A stretch of DNA of 64,000 bases from Carettochelys insculpta (Eukaryota > Chordata > Testudines > Carettochelyidae), in NCBI RefSeq assembly GCF_033958435.1, contig NC_134152.1:10588001-10652000 (forward strand), given 5' to 3'. How positions within the stretch are numbered: position 1 is the first letter of the stretch; every line of letters begins with the position of its first letter. Below the pieces are notes generated by a model. That model made no database searches and had not been told where the DNA came from. It worked only from the letters and a program-made list of their open reading frames with translations. Both the position numbers and the translations under genes were made by a program. This document shows, piece after piece, positions 43,233 to 56,289 of this stretch.

Positions 43233-45426
43233 GCATGGACCCTATGTCTCTCTCCCACCCCAAAGTGCAAAGTGTATCAGCCCTGCAACAATGGGATCAA
43301 GAAATGGTGTGAAATGTATTTGAGAAATATTCTTTTTCCATTAAATATGGATTTTAAAAGTCATGCCCAAAAGTCCATAAATAGATCAACTTCAGGATTG
43401 CTGGAAGAGGGACCAGAACTTGTGTCTCAGTGCAAAATTCAGTCCTTGGTCTTGAGGAATCTCTTATTATACAGGTTGATTAACAGGTGTGTTCAATCTA
43501 ATTGTATGCAGAAACAGTGCTATCCAGTGCCACCTTTTAGTAAGACTACTGATGGTTTTATGGCTACTGAAGGGGGCTACTGGTAATACCATTTCTTTCT
43601 CAACATGAATGCAGAAAAATAGCCATTGACATTGACTACAGACACCACCTTGTAATTCACATCTGACTCCATATACATATGCTTCATAAAGAAAGTAAAA
43701 CTAGCATTAGATTGACCTAGCCTGCACCTGGTATCCTTTTCGCTTGCACAGCTGTTGCTCTGTGAAGGCCACAGTAAATAAAAATAAAGGTCATCCCATC
43801 TCTTGTGTTGATGTTACAGTAGGGTGGAAGCAATAAGCTAAGTTTAGGAGAACCCTGATGCCACCTCACAGTATTAAGGAACCATTTGTGACTGAGGTGC
43901 GACCCTAATAGCATCCCAGGGTAGGAGGGCAAGGGACTCATTGGTATCTGGCAGTAAGTTTTAGCAAGCCTGACAAGCTGAATGTACCCTGATCACTGAT
44001 GTCAAAATCTGTATCTGAATGCATCAAGATACCTCTAGAAAGCTATTCATATTCTGATTGCCAATATTATTGTGTGGTGTATGTACAGGGGACACATTCA
44101 AAATTACATGTTGAAAATGTTGTGCCTGCCAGGTAAAGTTACTCCACCCTAGACAAAGCAATGAGATTCAACAACCTGCAAAGCCTCTTAAAGGTGCATT
44201 AAGAGACTATGACAATGTTAATTACATAGAATGCAACAGGGCCTCCTGTGTAACAGAGGGAGGAGATTGCATGAAACAGATAAATTTGCATTTTAATAAA
44301 CACCTAAGGTGGAAGAAACCAGACAGGCACTAAGGTCCTCACAACTTGAATGAATTTTATTTTTTTTTTCTTTTTTCAGAAGAATACATTTCAAAGGGTA
44401 GTTGGACTACAAAGAAAGGGGCGAAGAGCCCCAGGATATCTTTCACCAAAGAACACAAAGGATTTGAGCTCTTTGCACATTGTAGGGGAGCCTAACCAGA
44501 GTAGTGGTTAGCCATCTTGCTGGTTGGAGGGCTCTTTTATTATTATTATTAGTAGTAGTAGTATTAGCATTATTTGGTTGTAACAATTTTGAACTCTATG
44601 CTTGAGCTCATTTAAAATCCTATCTCCCTGTATTAGTAAACTTATTTTACTTTTATTTTATACTTTCCCTGTGATGTATGATTTAAAATGAATATTAACA
44701 TCAGCTCATGGTGCATGATGTTGATAGTTTTCTTTTTACAGGGGCAAACAAATCTTACTTCTCAGTGTCCTGGAAGAAGGCTGGCCACTTCAGAACACAC
44801 AGTTTTGGAACAATTAAACACTGAATGTGTGTTGGGGTTCTTCTTACTAGATGTAACGGGGGTGTGGAGGGATAAGCACAAGTAAGATGCTGGATTCAGA
44901 ATTGCTGAGTTAGAGCTGCTTAACCACAGATATTCAACGCAGACTTGTTTGCTTGCTGGAGCGTCCAGACTAGAGAACCACAGCATTAGAGCCCTTTGAG
45001 ATACAGTAGCACATCCTCCTCTGATCTGGATCGCACCCCAGAAAATGATACAATCAAAGTCTGATGCTCTATGTGTCATGCAGGAAGACACAGCACTGTG
45101 ATCCAAATTTGCAGAACATTTCCAATACTGGGCCATCAAATGTTTATTGCTTGATTTTTCAGAAGCTCCATTGATTTCTTTTGGATGATTTTCTCATAGG
45201 ATCTGAGAACAGGCTCTACATATGTCAGGTTGAACTCTTAAATATTAAGGCTTACAAATGTGGTGGACCCTTTTGAAAATTATGTCCTGAACCATTGCTG
45301 GCTGGCTGTTTATGGACCCTCTGATGGCTGCAGAAGGAAGCCTGTGCTTGTGAGCCATTTTCTTCTACATATACACACACCATCTTCCACTGATAAAATG
45401 GCTTGATCACAGGCCTGGATGCCATA
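43233..45426. other. Host AT-rich sequence
   Basis: Contains a short TTA/GTA triplet array at about 44536-44565. Nothing coding is recognised. Confidence 0.5.
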
Positions 45427-45536
45427 TTCCACCACAGACCAGAATCCATGTGTCCTTCCACACTGTGTTCTTCATTTCCATGTTCCACCACAGACCAGAA
45501 TCCATGTGTCCTTTCACATTGTGTTCTTTATTTTCT
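45427..45536 (+). repeat. 56-bp tandem duplication
   Basis: The phrase ttccaccacagaccagaatc with its following ~36 bases occurs twice, 56 bases apart, with a few C/T differences. Confidence 0.9.
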
Positions 45537-45794
45537 CACAAGCTATCTTCACTTGTGAGGCAAAGGGAGTGCATTTTGGCATAGCTAAATATTCTTTCCA
45601 CTACACATGACTGAAGGCTATCTGTGAGAAGGGACAGTGAACTTCCACCATCCCAAGCAATGGGACCATTTATTCTAATCTTTCATCCCAAATCACTGCC
45701 TGGAAGTGGAATGACTGCCCTACCTGAGGCATTTACTCTCTCAGGGACTGGATGGGTCAAGCAAGCCCTTTCTCTCTCTCTAATGTTACAGATG

Positions 45795-46230
45795 GGCCGT
45801 GTCTACACGTGCCCCAAACTTCAAAATGGCCATTCAAATGGCCATTTCGAACTTTACTAATGAAGCACTGAAATGCATATTCAGTGCTTCATTAGCATGC
45901 GGGCAGCCGCGGCGCTTCGAAATTGACGCGGCTTGCCGCCACGCGTCTCGTCCAGACGGGGCTCCTTTTCGAAAGGACGCCGCCTACTTCGAAGTCCCCT
46001 TATTCCCATCTGCTCATAGGAACAAGGGGACTTCGAAGTAGGCGGTGTCCTTTCGAAAAGGAGCCCCTTCTGGACGAGACGAGCGGCGGCAAGCTGCGTC
46101 AATTTCGAAGCATCACGGCTGCCCGCGTGCTAATGAAGCACTGAATATGCATTTCAGCGCTTCATTAGTAAACTTCGAAATGGCCATTTGAATGGCCATT
46201 TTGAAGTTTGGGCCACTTGTAGACGTAGCC
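45795..46230. mobile_element. Foldback Harbinger MITE, 436-bp family, copy 4
   Basis: Left end GGCCGTGTCTACACGTGCCCC; right end GGCCACTTGTAGACGTAGCC. ATG is duplicated on both flanks (45792-45794 and 46231-46233). Arms and central ccttattcccatctgctcatagg palindrome match the other copies. Length is 436 bp. Confidence 0.94.
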
Positions 46231-46233
46231 ATG

Positions 46234-48586
46234 TGCAACTAAAAGCAGAAAGTAAGCCAAATATAGTAAACTAGAGGCCAGTTTGTCATTGCAGCAGCCA
46301 TTTATTTGTGAATAAAGTTCATTTCCTTGTGAGTGCAGCTTTACTAATATGTACGTTGATTCAAAGCATTCAGTAGATTTTCCACATTGAAAAGTGGCTT
46401 TTAAGGAAGCTCCTGCTGGAGTCAATAGGAACAGAGGCAGGTCCCCAAAGATTATACTGAATACTAAGCTTGTTTCATTTTAAATTGCACTGCAGTATAC
46501 CTAGAGATTTAAAGCCTGTTTGAGGTAAACATTTATTGATTTAGGCAGTTCCCTTGTTGCATAGTTGTGAGCCTATGTATAGCGCTCTGTGATACATATT
46601 GCAAGATGCATGTAGGGCTTTGTTGACATGAGTCTGAGGTGACCATGTTTCTCAGGGGTATTGAAGACAGGAAATGGAGTGCTCTCAGCTTGATTCTGTA
46701 CTGAGATGTTGGGTTCATTAAAAACTCAAAGCAAGTGTGTGTTGGGAGATGTGAGCCTGTATGGAGGAAAGGTTCTCTGCATCCCCTTTTAACCACCGTT
46801 ACTAAAACACACATACTTATGTTCTCTGCTCCCAGGCCCATAGGGGACCATCAGAAGTGAAGTGTTGATGTAAGCATTCCTGAATATGGCCCAAGAAAAA
46901 TGGGGTGTGTGAAGGTGGACCAAATCCCCCTTGTTCTACTACTCCTATCGCTGCCCCCAAGTTCAGGGATATGGGAACTGAGAATCAGGGCCAATGTTTA
47001 CTTGTATTAGAAATGAACTTTTGGGTTGAGCTGGTTGGTTGGTTTTCTTCATCATTCCTATCAGCTGTGTCCCCCTCTCTGGAGAAAAATGTGTGGAGAA
47101 AACTTCAGATTTGAAATCTGTTACTGCAGAGATAGCCATGTCATTGCACTGCTTTCTGAGAGGGAAGGAGGCAAATCTTAATACCCTTCCTGAAAACTCC
47201 TGGGAGAAACAGCCTATGGAGTCATCTCAGTCTTGGAAACATTGACTGCATGGTTTGCTCAAACTGGCTTCAAATTTGTTTTCAGTATCCCATTCACACC
47301 GATCCTAATTAAAACAACACAAACAAAAAAAACATGATTTCCACCAGTAATAATGGGGGCCATCCTTGTCAATGTAACCAAGTTCTGGTACAGAGTGGAG
47401 CATATTTGCAAATTCCACTGAGCAACATGGATAATTGACCTTTTGCCATAAAATTCAGCAAATAGCACTACAACACAATAAACGACCATATTGTTTCACT
47501 CAAGCATGCATGAATCTACATGGAAAGTCCATCATATTTTAATGAATTCTCTCAGCAGTTATTTATGTAAGTTAAAGGTGATGATGACACAGAATTATTT
47601 TAAGGTAGTGCACAGACTGAATTTTACATATTTTTGGATATCTGCCAATTCAGGGCATCCTGTTGTGAAGTGTGTTTAGTATTTTGCTATAAATGGCTTA
47701 TATTTACCCCTTTTCTTTTATACTAAAAGTTTATTTCAAACCTGTGAATGGTGCTGCTAGTTTACATTCAGTGTACCTGGCAACATCTTGATTTGGTTCA
47801 TGCAGACATCTGTGTCCACCATCCACTCCCTCCCAAACGTGATATTTTTTTTCTTTTCCCACTCTGTATTGTGGTGATATGGAGTCTCTACGTTGTTAAG
47901 TAGTAACACAGAGATAGTCGTGTTAGTCTATATACTATCAAAACAAAAAAGCAGTCTGGAATCACTTTAAAGTGCTATTGGACTGCTTTTTTGTTTTTAC
48001 ATAGTTAAGTTTGTGTGATCTTCTAGTTTATAAATCCACTTTGCCCCCCTAATTTTTTTCCAAACTGAACCAAACTGCCCATCTCTCAATGTTCACTCCT
48101 ATATTAGGAAAGAGGATAAATGGGAGGATTTTGGATAAATTATGAAATTAGCTGGAAAATCAGAGGGGTTTCACGTTTTGAACATTGTCCTAACTTTTTT
48201 AAAATACCATTTGCATTCTTTCAACTGTTAAAACCACCACATGGGATCCTTCAGAGATTACAAAACTAGCACATCTGGATTCAAACCAGGACCACAAGCA
48301 GATAGGACTAATCCCCTGCCTTGATAAAGTTGCTTTCGTAAGATGTTCACTAGCCGTATTTTGGGTAGGCATCTGACCCTCTCAGTGCTTAAGGAAGCAT
48401 TATTACAGTAGAGCACAGATCTTTCAAATGAAATCCAGCCCCACTGTGCCAGGCCCTGCACAAAGCCTGGTTAATAAACAAGCCCTGTCTTCTATGATCT
48501 AAATAGAACCAACAGACAGACAAAAGGTGAGTGAAAGTGGATATTCTGAGCCCCATTTTATACACAGAAAACAGTGAGAGTAATTT
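46234..48586. other. Host sequence, no gene recognised
   Basis: Contains a small hairpin repeat at 47905-48000: aaaacaaaaaagcagtc is matched by gactgcttttttgttttt, next to a cgtgttagtcta phrase. It is a scrap of a palindromic MITE. Nothing coding is supported. Confidence 0.45.
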
Positions 48587-49120
48587 AGGGTGACCATATC
48601 TCCCTATCCCAAATATGGGACAGGGAGTTAAGGTGGGGGTGGAGGCAGCTCCCTGGCTGCAGCTGCCAAGGGCTGCCTCCTCGGCTGATCTCCCCAGCTG
48701 CCCCATGCCTCGAGGAGCCAGGAAGGAAATGGCAGTGGTGCCTTTGTTCTTTCCAGCTCCTGAAAGGAGCAGGGAGCCAGGAACCGGCCTTGTGGAGCTG
48801 GGAAGGAGGTGGCATCATCGCCCATCATCTGAGCCTTGGGGAGGCAGAAATGAGGCAGTAGCTGCCGAAGCTCCCCCAGCTTCCTCAAGCCTTGGGGTGG
48901 CGAGAAGGAGCTCCCTGCTGGCTCCCTCTTCCTGTGGCTGGAGAGCATAGTATGTGATCTCTGGCCAGAAGCTGTGCCTGTGCAGCTGGTGTGGGAAAAG
49001 TCAGCTGGAGGGGGCACCAAATACGGGACAATTATCCCCTTTTTAAGAATAACTAGGGATGCCTTTTTGGCATTCAAAATAGAGGACTGTCCTGCCCAAT
49101 ACGGGACAGATGGTCACCTG
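48587..49120. mobile_element. Non-autonomous DNA transposon (GGGTGACCAT ends)
   Basis: The left end is AGGGTGACCATATCTCCC. The reverse complement of the right end is CAGGTGACCATCTGTCCCGT. Inner inverted phrases aatatgggacag and aatacgggaca follow. The GC-rich middle has short repeats. hAT-like by the style of its ends, but no 8-bp duplication is visible, so class is uncertain. Confidence 0.6.
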
Positions 49121-49834
49121 GGGATAAGTGCTTTGTCCAACATCACAATGGAATTGAACCCAGATCTCCAGAGACGTAGTCTGTTGCCTGAGAAACAGGG
49201 CCTTATTTTTTGTTTATTTATAGTGCCCTGCAACATACTTGGCATTTTACAGAGCTGATAAAAACGCCACACTTAGCTTGGGCTCTGCCCTAAATATATC
49301 ATGGGGTGGTTTTATTTGTTGCTTCTGGAGTGATGTTGTCAAGCGTGCTGAGGATAGGCTTAGCTCTGTTCTCATTTTAGTCAATAGAGATTTTTTTGCT
49401 AATGACTTCAGAGAGAGCAGGGTTAGGTCAGCCCTGGAACACGTTTGAAAATATCACTCCCAGCATCCAATTTAATTCCACAGGCTTGCACACTAAGCCT
49501 TTGTCTTTTAAGATTCACCACTTTTTATTGGAGATGCACTTTTTTCCTCTTCACCCCAATATTGCAGTTACAATATTAGATCAGGAAACTGATGAGCAAG
49601 TACAGGCTAATGCAGTACATACAAACATTGCATGTGTGCCCTTACTAGCTAGAAAATGCAGATGGATGTAAATCTCTGGCATTGTTATGAGGACGGCCTT
49701 CCGGATGTACAGAATAGCCTCTCATTCCATTTGTTGTTTCAGCTAGTTCTTCTTGACAGTGCTGTGTATCTCTGAGGAATGACCTACGTTATTATGAGAT
49801 TCTTTGTATTTGATTCAGTTGGGACTTGTATTAC
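49121..49834. other. Unassigned host sequence
   Basis: No gene or repeat is recognised. Confidence 0.45.
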
Positions 49835-49837
49835 CTA

Positions 49838-50534
49838 GGCTACGTCTACACGTGAAGCCAACATCGAAATAGCTTATTTCGATGTAGCAACATCAAAATA
49901 GGCTATTTCGATGAGTAACGTCTACACGTCCTCCAGGGCTGGCAACGTCGATGTTCAACTTCGACGTTGCACGGCACCACATCGAAATAGGCGCTGCGAG
50001 GGAACGTCTACACGCCAAAGTAGCACACATCGAAATAAGGGTGCCAGGCACAGCTGCAGACAGGGTCACAGGGCGGACTCAACAGCAAGCCGCTCCCTTA
50101 AAGGGCCCCTCCCAGACACAGTTGCACTAAACAACACAAGATACACAGAGCCTACAACTGGTTGCAGACCCTGTGCCTGCAGCATGGATCCCTAGTCTCC
50201 GCAGCAGCAGCCAGAAGCCCTGGGCTAAGGGCTGCTGCCCACGGTGACCATAGAGCCCCGCAGGGGCTGGTGAGAGAGCGTCTCTCAACCCCTCAGCTGA
50301 CGGCCACCATGGCGGACCCCGCTATTTCGAAGTTGCGGGACGCGCAACGACTACACGGTTGAACGTCGAAGTAGGGCGCTATTCCTATCCCCTCATGGGG
50401 TTAGCGACTTCGACGTCTCGCTGCCTAATGTCGAAGTTAACTTCGAAATAGCGCCCGGCGCATGTAGCCGTGACGGGCGCTATTTCGAAGTTAGTGCCGC
50501 TACTTCGAAGTAGCGTGCACGTGTAGACACGGCT
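49838..50534. mobile_element. Non-autonomous Harbinger (deletion derivative, 697 bp)
   Basis: Starts GGCTACGTCTACACGTG and ends CACGTGTAGACACGGCT, with CTA duplicated on both sides (49835-49837 and 50535-50537). Same structure and middle as 12066-12722, slightly longer at the Myb/SANT-side end. It keeps the three spaced TIR-core copies on the left. Confidence 0.93.
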
Positions 50535-50635
50535 CTAGAGTTGTAATTACACAGCAGATAAAATATGATTGTCCCCACCTGGGAAGGGCGTCTCATATTA
50601 AAATACAAGAACAAGAGAAGAATCGCATTTTAATA

Positions 50636-51174
50636 CAGTAAACCCTCAATATAACAGACCAGTTGGGGAGGAGGTGTCTGTTAAAACTGAAAGTAGGTTG
50701 TATCAGAGGGTTTACACCCAGGGTTTGCCCCTCTGGCTCCCAGCCAGCCATGCTTTGACGAGAACACAGAGGCCACTTAGGCTCCAGGACGCCCACACTC
50801 AGGGCACAGTGCGGTGGCCCCTCTGGCTCTGAGCCACCACTGCTGCTGTGTCCCTTCCCCACCACCACCACGGCTAGGATCACCACTGCAGATCTCAGCC
50901 GCTGGGGGAGTGGGACATGGTGGAGGCAGCTCTACAAGCCATGGCCAGGGACCCTGCAGCTTCAGTGCTTCTAGCCATGGCCAGGGACCCCACGGCCGTG
51001 GCAGTTCCAGCCGCATTCAGGGACCCCGTGGCTACATCGGGCTCAGCTGCAGGGGGACTCTGGTGAGTCGCCATTTACAGTACTGTAAACTATGTTCTTT
51101 GTTGGGAAGGCTAGCGGACGTCCATTATTACTGATGACAGGTAACATGGGGCCCACGATAGTGAGGGTTTTCTG
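50636..51174. mobile_element. Tigger-like non-autonomous Tc1/mariner element
   Basis: Left end CAGTAAACCCTCAATATAAC. The reverse complement of the right end is CAGAAAACCCTCACTATC. TA flanks the element on both sides (50634-50635 and 51175-51176), the target duplication of this superfamily. The length is 539 bp. The interior is GC-rich with repeats of ccatggccagggacc. It does not code for a transposase. Confidence 0.8.
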
Positions 51175-51176
51175 TA

Positions 51177-52466
51177 CAGGTTAACTAGTAGACGCTACCC
51201 GTCTGTGAGGCTGCCTGCACTGTGAAGCCTATACTGGAATAACAATGCATGCATAGCCCCATAGCCCAATCGCAGCCTACACTAAGAGAGGGGGCTTTTC
51301 TGTTGGTGAAGGAACACTACCGCCCCAGACATAGGTGGCATCACTCTTATGATGATATTAACTACATCTACATTTTGGGTATGCTGGGTGTCAGGGGTGT
51401 GGGCTTTTGCGAGTATAACTGTGCAGTATAGACAGGACTATGAAGACCATTACTGCTTTCTTCCATGACAGCATAAAATCCCTGTGGCACCTACCTCAAT
51501 TAGTAATATAGAAAAGTAACGTGAAAGAATGCTTCACACATTCTGAGCTTCTTTCAATGTAGTTGAGCAGATGGAATCAGAGTGGTGGGGTAGCACCATG
51601 TCACCAGGTAGCTCCTGGCGGACCACAAGCAAACGTTCCATGAGCAACAGTTTGAAAACTTCTGCTGAGAACATGAGTTTCTGCTACGAACCATTGCAAC
51701 TCTCCACTTAAAGATTAATAAAAAATTACTAACAAAACTCTGTGTCTGGAGTGATGTTACCATTTACTAGAGTCTTTGTGGATGTGCATGTGTGTATGTT
51801 TATCACTCTATCTATTTGATTCAAGTAATGTTTTACAATCTGTCATAAAAATGCAAATGAAGGACCTGTCCCTTTCCAAAGAGCTCCTCATCTAAGAAGT
51901 AAAGCAATAGTATATTTATTAGCTGGACTGTGCAAAACATAGAATGCCCTTAACTGCTTAGTTCCTTTTCTTTAAGGTATTAATCCTGCAAGGTGCTGAG
52001 CTCCCTGAACTCCCAGCACTCTGCATGCAGCAGGATATAATCACCTGATTCTCATAAATATCATGATGAATAGCTACATTTTTGTCACTTAAGGAGCATG
52101 GTTACAAATCACAGTGTACAAACCTTTAACAGCAAAACTACAGCAAAGCAACTAGGAGAGTGATATGCTTACAGCAAGTAGCATAATTAATTACTGCAAA
52201 CTCCATGATGACCATGTTTAAGGACACATCTCCCTAAATGTACCTATTCTCTGTCCCTGTCCCACATTATCTTACCCTTTGTGCTTCTGACAGCTAGAGT
52301 GGACTTGTACCTTTAGACAATTTCAAGTGGGGAAGTGTAAGTATGAACACACACACTTTATATGTAATAGGAGAGGTGTGTAATTTAGTACATGGTATTA
52401 AAATTAGAAACTTTATTTTTATTTTTTCCATGTTTTAACAGGAGACAGCTTTTCTTATACAACCAT
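51177..52466. other. Host sequence, no gene recognised
   Basis: Nothing coding or repetitive is recognised with confidence. Confidence 0.45.
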
Positions 52467-52726
52467 GCTGTGTCTACATATGCCCTCTCATGGAGGGGGC
52501 ATGTTCATGAGGCAGTTTGGAACATGCTAATGAGGTGCTGACATGAAAATTCAGCACCTCATTAGCATAATGGCAGCTGTGCACGACTCAAAAGTGCTGC
52601 TTTCAGAACACACACTGCCCATGTAGACGGGAGGCCTTTTGAAAGGACCCTCTGAGTTCGAAAGCCCCTTCTTCCTAAACCCAAATAGAAAAGGAGGGGG
52701 ATGTGTAGACACAGCCTAAATCTGTA
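52467..52726. mobile_element. Foldback MITE with most of one arm deleted
   Basis: Left arm GCTGTGTCTACATATGCCC, catgctaatgaggtgctgacatg, cagcacctcattagcataatgg and gaaagccccttcttcc. The right arm is cut to the terminal ggggatgtgtagacacagcc. Confidence 0.75.
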
Positions 52727-53338
52727 GACTCAAAAAATGTTCAGGTCATGAATATATTGAATTGGATTCTGGAATATTAATTACAAGTAAGATTTGTGGC
52801 CACTATAATCAGAAAGCTACATTAAGGTTTGCTTTGTAGACGTAAGATCAATGTTTTACATTATTTCTATATCAATTGATGAATTTCAGATCTGTGGAAG
52901 AAACACAGGCCTATATAAGTTTAAATCTTCACTATTAATTTGTTTTAAAATCTGGTTTCTCTTCCCTTTTTTAAGCTCTCAAATAGCTTTTGCTTGATGA
53001 CGGCAGGGCCCAGGGGAGTTCACATTTATTTCTAAGCAGCAAATATTGTGTTTGCTAGAGTAGATGAAATATTTTGGACATTTTGAATGCTCTAGAGATA
53101 TTAATATCTAAAGCATGTAGAGATAATGGCATTAGCTATCCTTGCACCTCAGTAAATTGTTTCACTGTATTAAAAAGTCAATTTTTGGTTGACAGGGCAT
53201 GAATCTTTCCTGATGGGAGTGGAAAGCTTTGTATTATTCCAGGCAAAACCCTGGCCTAAACTTGCAATTCCAAGACATATTGTTGAATCAAGACTTTGTA
53301 GATTATATATGGCATCCAGGAGACAAGAAAAGCTCACT
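52727..53338. other. Unassigned host sequence
   Basis: AT-rich, with no gene recognised. Confidence 0.45.
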
Positions 53339-53778
53339 GGCTGCCTCTATGCTACTTCTCCCTTTTGGATCATGTATATAAATGCCGTGGATCAGAAATG
53401 CTAATGAGGTGCTGATATAAATATTCAGCACCTCATTTGAATAATGACAGCCACCCAGAGCGTCGAAAGTGCTGCTTTTAAATTGCAAACTAGCCATGTA
53501 GATGGGGTTCCTTCAAATGGAAACCCTGATTTTGTAAGCACCCTTCTTCCCACTCAAAAAAAATTGATAAAAAGGGTGCTTTTAAAATGGGGGTTTCTTT
53601 TTGAAGGAACCCTGTCTACAGGGCTAGTTTTCAATTCAAAAGCAGCACTTTTGATGCTCCGGGTGGCCATCATATGTAAACAAGGCACTGAATATTTGTA
53701 TCAGCACCTCATTAGCATTTCTGATCCATGGCATTTACACACCCCTTCCAAAAGGGACGGGTAGTGTAGATGCAAACC
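53339..53778. mobile_element. Foldback MITE, complete
   Basis: Left arm: ggctgcctctatgctacttc, cccttttgga, aaatgccgtggatcagaaatg and ctaatgaggtgctgata. Right arm: the inverse, ending atttacacaccccttcc, aaaagggacgggtagtg and tagatgcaaacc. The centre is agcacccttcttccc/aaaaagggtgctttt. Same family as 36384-36828. Confidence 0.8.
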
Positions 53779-55072
53779 ACTTTGTATAGTTGGGTGAGTC
53801 AAATCACTTAACAATTGGTTGCGTCTAGGGAAGTGTTATATTCATCCTAGTGAACTTCAAGTGAAAAGCCTGAAAGTGAGGATTAGGAAGGCAGTTTTGA
53901 ATTAGATCTGGAAATAACTGAGGAACCGTAGATGTATCTGATATAAGTGATTTGCTTCTTTGTACCAGATTGCTTTCTTTCTTGTGAGAATAAAGGAAGC
54001 TTGCAAAGATTCATTCCTTCAAAGACGATATCCCATCTCCTGTCTTCACAATTTGACAGCATTACCTCTTGACTTGTAATTCTAGTGCCTCTGAAGATGC
54101 CAGTTTTCTTGTGCAAAGTCTTCATGTTGCTACAAACATTTACTCATGATGACTGAATCTTCTCCTTCTAATATCCTTTAGGTGAGACCAGCATTTTCCG
54201 GATATTCCAAATTCATCATACAATCATTTAAGCCAGACATCCAATTCATTTTCACTGTTTCATTTGCCAACAAAATGAACTAATCTTGAAAGAGCTAATT
54301 TACTAAGTACCTCCAAATCCAAAATGCAGTGCTTTTTTTTCACCTGTACTTGCTGGTACTGAGTACTGGCACCTCAGCAGCCTCAGCCGTAAGTCTGGCT
54401 GGTTAGAGGGGTGGGATGGGGAGCTGCCTGATTACCGACTTCTCTTTTTTTCCCACTAAAAAAGTACTTCCGTAGTGTAAAGGGCAATAAAAACATAGTA
54501 GCCTATCAATTTAAAAAGGTGGGGCATTAATGCAGTATTTGCTTTAGTGAGATGTTTGCTTCTGTTTTTTAAAAATAAACTGCTAAAAGGGGAGGCATAC
54601 GTTGGAAGAGTAGGACAAGGAGAAAATACAACTGTCACGGACTCGGATTCCCACATGGGAAAGTACACGATTAATTCCACCTTACCTTGAACTGTGTTCA
54701 GTTGCCCATGAAAGTGTTCAACTGTTTGCATTCTTTGGGCTCTAAACTTTTAGCAATTTGAAATACTATTGCATTTTTGTAACCCCAAAAGGGCTGTTCG
54801 TAAGTTCATAATGTCAAGCACTCAAAAGTTAAGAAATGCCGAAAATCAGTTTGCCAAGCACTGCATGATTAAAAAAAAATCTTTATCATAAGACACAGGA
54901 AGGCAAACTAAATGGGCACCTGGATTTGACAGATTCTTTCTGCGAGGCAATGTGACTACTGAATGGAATTTGAGTCTGCCACGTTAGAGACCTGGATTCT
55001 AGTCCTAGTGCGTGTAATTTCTCAGTCACATATGAGGGCTTGACAAATACAATATTCAAACCAGTCACTAGA
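53779..55072. other. Host sequence, no gene recognised
   Basis: Nothing coding is supported. Confidence 0.45.
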
Positions 55073-55495
55073 GCTATGTCTACACTACAGCAACCCTTCT
55101 AAAGAAGTTCTGTCAGAAGATCCCTTCCGAAAAAACTTCTTTTGAAAGAGCACGACCACACACAAAAAAAGCGGATTGAAAAATCCATTTGCTCTTTTGA
55201 TGGAGAGTGGCCACACCTTGGCCACTCTTTCAAAAGAAAGGGCCAGGAAATGCACCAGATTGAAAAATCCAGCACCATGGAGGTGTGCTGTTTCAGAGGA
55301 GGAGCCCAGGGGCGTCTACATGGATTTTTTCTGAAAGAATCTTTCAGAAAAAGGTGCTCTTCCTCACCAGTGGACAGGAGTGAGACGCCAGAAAAAGCAC
55401 TGCATTCTTCCAATTTAATATCAAAAAGAACACATTTAGTGTGTAAACACTCCACAGGATTTTTTGAAAAAAACTAACTAGTGAAGATGTAGCCT
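55073..55495. mobile_element. TCTACACTA-type MITE
   Basis: Left end AGCTATGTCTACACTACAGC. The reverse complement of the right end is TAGGCTACATCTTCACTAG. Inner inverted phrases include cttctttt-gaaagagc and ggccactctttcaaaag. Less palindromic than the 436-bp family. Confidence 0.65.
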
Positions 55496-56285
55496 AGGAG
55501 ATGTGAGTTCATGGTCTCTAGCTCAGTGCACTTTCATCTAGCTCAAAAGTCTGTTTTGATGTGAAAGGACACAGGCTGCTGCTGCTGCCCTTGTCTCCTG
55601 CTTCCTGTTGTCTGTGCCCCTATCAGCAGGTTCAGTTCAGGGTAGCAAGATGCAGCAAGACATGGGAAACTTCACTCACATATTGGATGGAGTGTTGAGC
55701 AATTAGAACAGCAAGCCTCTAGCAAAACCTACAAGAATAATGCAGACTGCTTAGATAGTTTAGAACTTGACCAAATCATAGGGAGGATAAAAGGCACCAA
55801 CCTGATGCCATCATCTGCCCTTCCTTTATTTCAAAATCCTGCTGCAAACCTTGACGGCATTATAGAGGTATCTTTTTAAATGGGAAAATATTTATAATGT
55901 GACCTGTTTGATAACCATAACACAGGGACCTAGTGGGTAGCTACTGCGTCCATACTGTAATCTGAATGCGTAACTATGACAGAATTCAGCTGTGAGATTA
56001 TATAACTTTCAATGAGTTGATTACCAGTTGACTAGGACCTTTCTTTTTTTTTTTTTTTTTGAGATGACACTAATGTAGCTATATATTTGCTGTATGGAAT
56101 ACTGATGAACCATGAACTTTACTAAAAGAATTTCTCAGAAGTGAACTGCCAAATATAGAGCTAATGTGTGTCCACACATGTGATTGAGTTTGGATATTGT
56201 ATGTTCCTTCTGCACACTCAAGTTGAGAAGAGGTTACTACAGCTGTGAACTATTTGTGCGTGTTCAAATTTTAATTGGAGATACA
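55496..56285. other. Unassigned host sequence with T-run
   Basis: A poly-T run lies at about 56043-56060. No gene is recognised. Confidence 0.45.
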
Positions 56286-56289
56286 CATC

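Noticed and set aside
17278..46230. Foldback palindromes as CRISPR-like or origin structures
   Set aside because: They are dispersed, have target duplications and TIRs, and sit in vertebrate DNA. MITE is the simpler explanation.
48587..49120. Host gene exon in the GC-rich block
   Set aside because: Inverted ends gtgaccat/atggtcac enclose it, and no splice or domain evidence supports an exon.
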